From contig SKKK01000354.1 of NCBI GenBank assembly GCA_007121535.1, forward strand, positions 1 through 43,032: a stretch of 43,032 bases of DNA, in the 5' to 3' direction. Origin of the DNA: Planctomycetaceae bacterium. Its GTDB lineage: Bacteria; Planctomycetota; Planctomycetia; Pirellulales; Pirellulaceae. The notes below the pieces were generated by a model, which ran no database searches, was not told the DNA's origin, and saw only the letters and a list, made by a program, of their open reading frames with translations. Every line of letters begins with the position of its first letter. Within the stretch, counting starts at the first letter, position 1. This document shows, piece after piece, positions 42,942 to 43,032 of this stretch. The translations under genes were made by a program, and so were the position numbers.

Positions 42942-43032
42942 AGCGCCCGGCCAGATATTTCTTGGTGGAATCGGGCGAAAGGGGTCGGGAGTCGTTTTCG
43001 GGTGACCCGCTTCCCACGTGGTAGATCGTTGG
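42940..43032. mobile_element. TA-flanked hairpin MITE, copy 3 (cut by window edge)
   Basis: It starts TAAGCGCCCGGCCAG and shares GGGTCGGGAGTCGTTTTCGG and TTCCCACGTGG with copy 1. The right end lies outside the window. It abuts the 3' end of the ORF6N remnant, the same kind of position (just after a decayed gene) as copy 1. Confidence 0.65.

Overview
The window reads as a planctomycete chromosome (Pirellulaceae or a near relative). The strongest signs are two gene pairs typical of that phylum, each a large secreted PSCyt1/DUF1549/DUF1553 cytochrome-like protein next to a DUF1501 protein. Others are a MetX-MetW fusion, a BNR_4-type secreted protein, and GC-rich codon use with weak or variable Shine-Dalgarno sites. 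I saw no rRNA, tRNA or CRISPR array. Everything here is read by eye; no database search was run.

Left part (0.4-18 kb), mostly + strand. An Rrf2-type regulator leads a tight cluster of ferredoxin-dependent 2-oxoacid oxidoreductase (korA-korB), a membrane histidine kinase and a stand-alone receiver protein. A GNAT acetyltransferase with a zinc ribbon follows, then a secreted GH51 arabinofuranosidase on the - strand. A methionine block comes next: an O-acetylhomoserine sulfhydrylase-like enzyme followed by a single polypeptide fusing MetX and MetW. The first PSCyt/DUF1553 + DUF1501 pair closes this part.

Accessory region (17.9-28.5 kb). It lies between the two DUF1501 genes, which point toward each other. 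It holds an Rpn/DUF4351-like nuclease gene whose leader carries a 300-bp MITE with a perfect 9-bp target duplication. Decayed tandem copies of that gene follow. Next is a compact four-gene cassette: a large unknown protein with a possible winged-helix N-terminus, a P-loop ATPase, a small unknown protein and a PIN-domain nuclease. This is the best candidate for an undescribed defence or conflict system. After it come a DUF1501 3' fragment, a DNA methyltransferase overlapping what looks like the first 43 codons of a lost restriction enzyme, and a second, truncated Rpn-gene leader that preserves the empty MITE site. FmdB-like and SEC-C proteins end the region, interleaved with TA-flanked hairpin MITEs. 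Duplicated DUF1501-tail and Rpn-leader sequences on both sides of the cassette suggest an old segmental duplication or insertion.

Right part (28.5-43 kb). On the - strand are the second DUF1501 + PSCyt/LamG/DUF1553 pair, an O-antigen-ligase-like membrane protein with a repeat-rich tail, and rsmH. On the + strand are a small membrane protein, a secreted BNR-type protein, a decayed SPFH (band 7) gene overlapping an NAD-kinase-like gene, and an NAD-dependent epimerase. A frameshifted ORF6N remnant and a third MITE copy cut by the window edge finish it. The secreted enzymes (GH51, BNR, PSCyt/DUF1501 pairs) fit breakdown of complex polysaccharides, a common planctomycete lifestyle.
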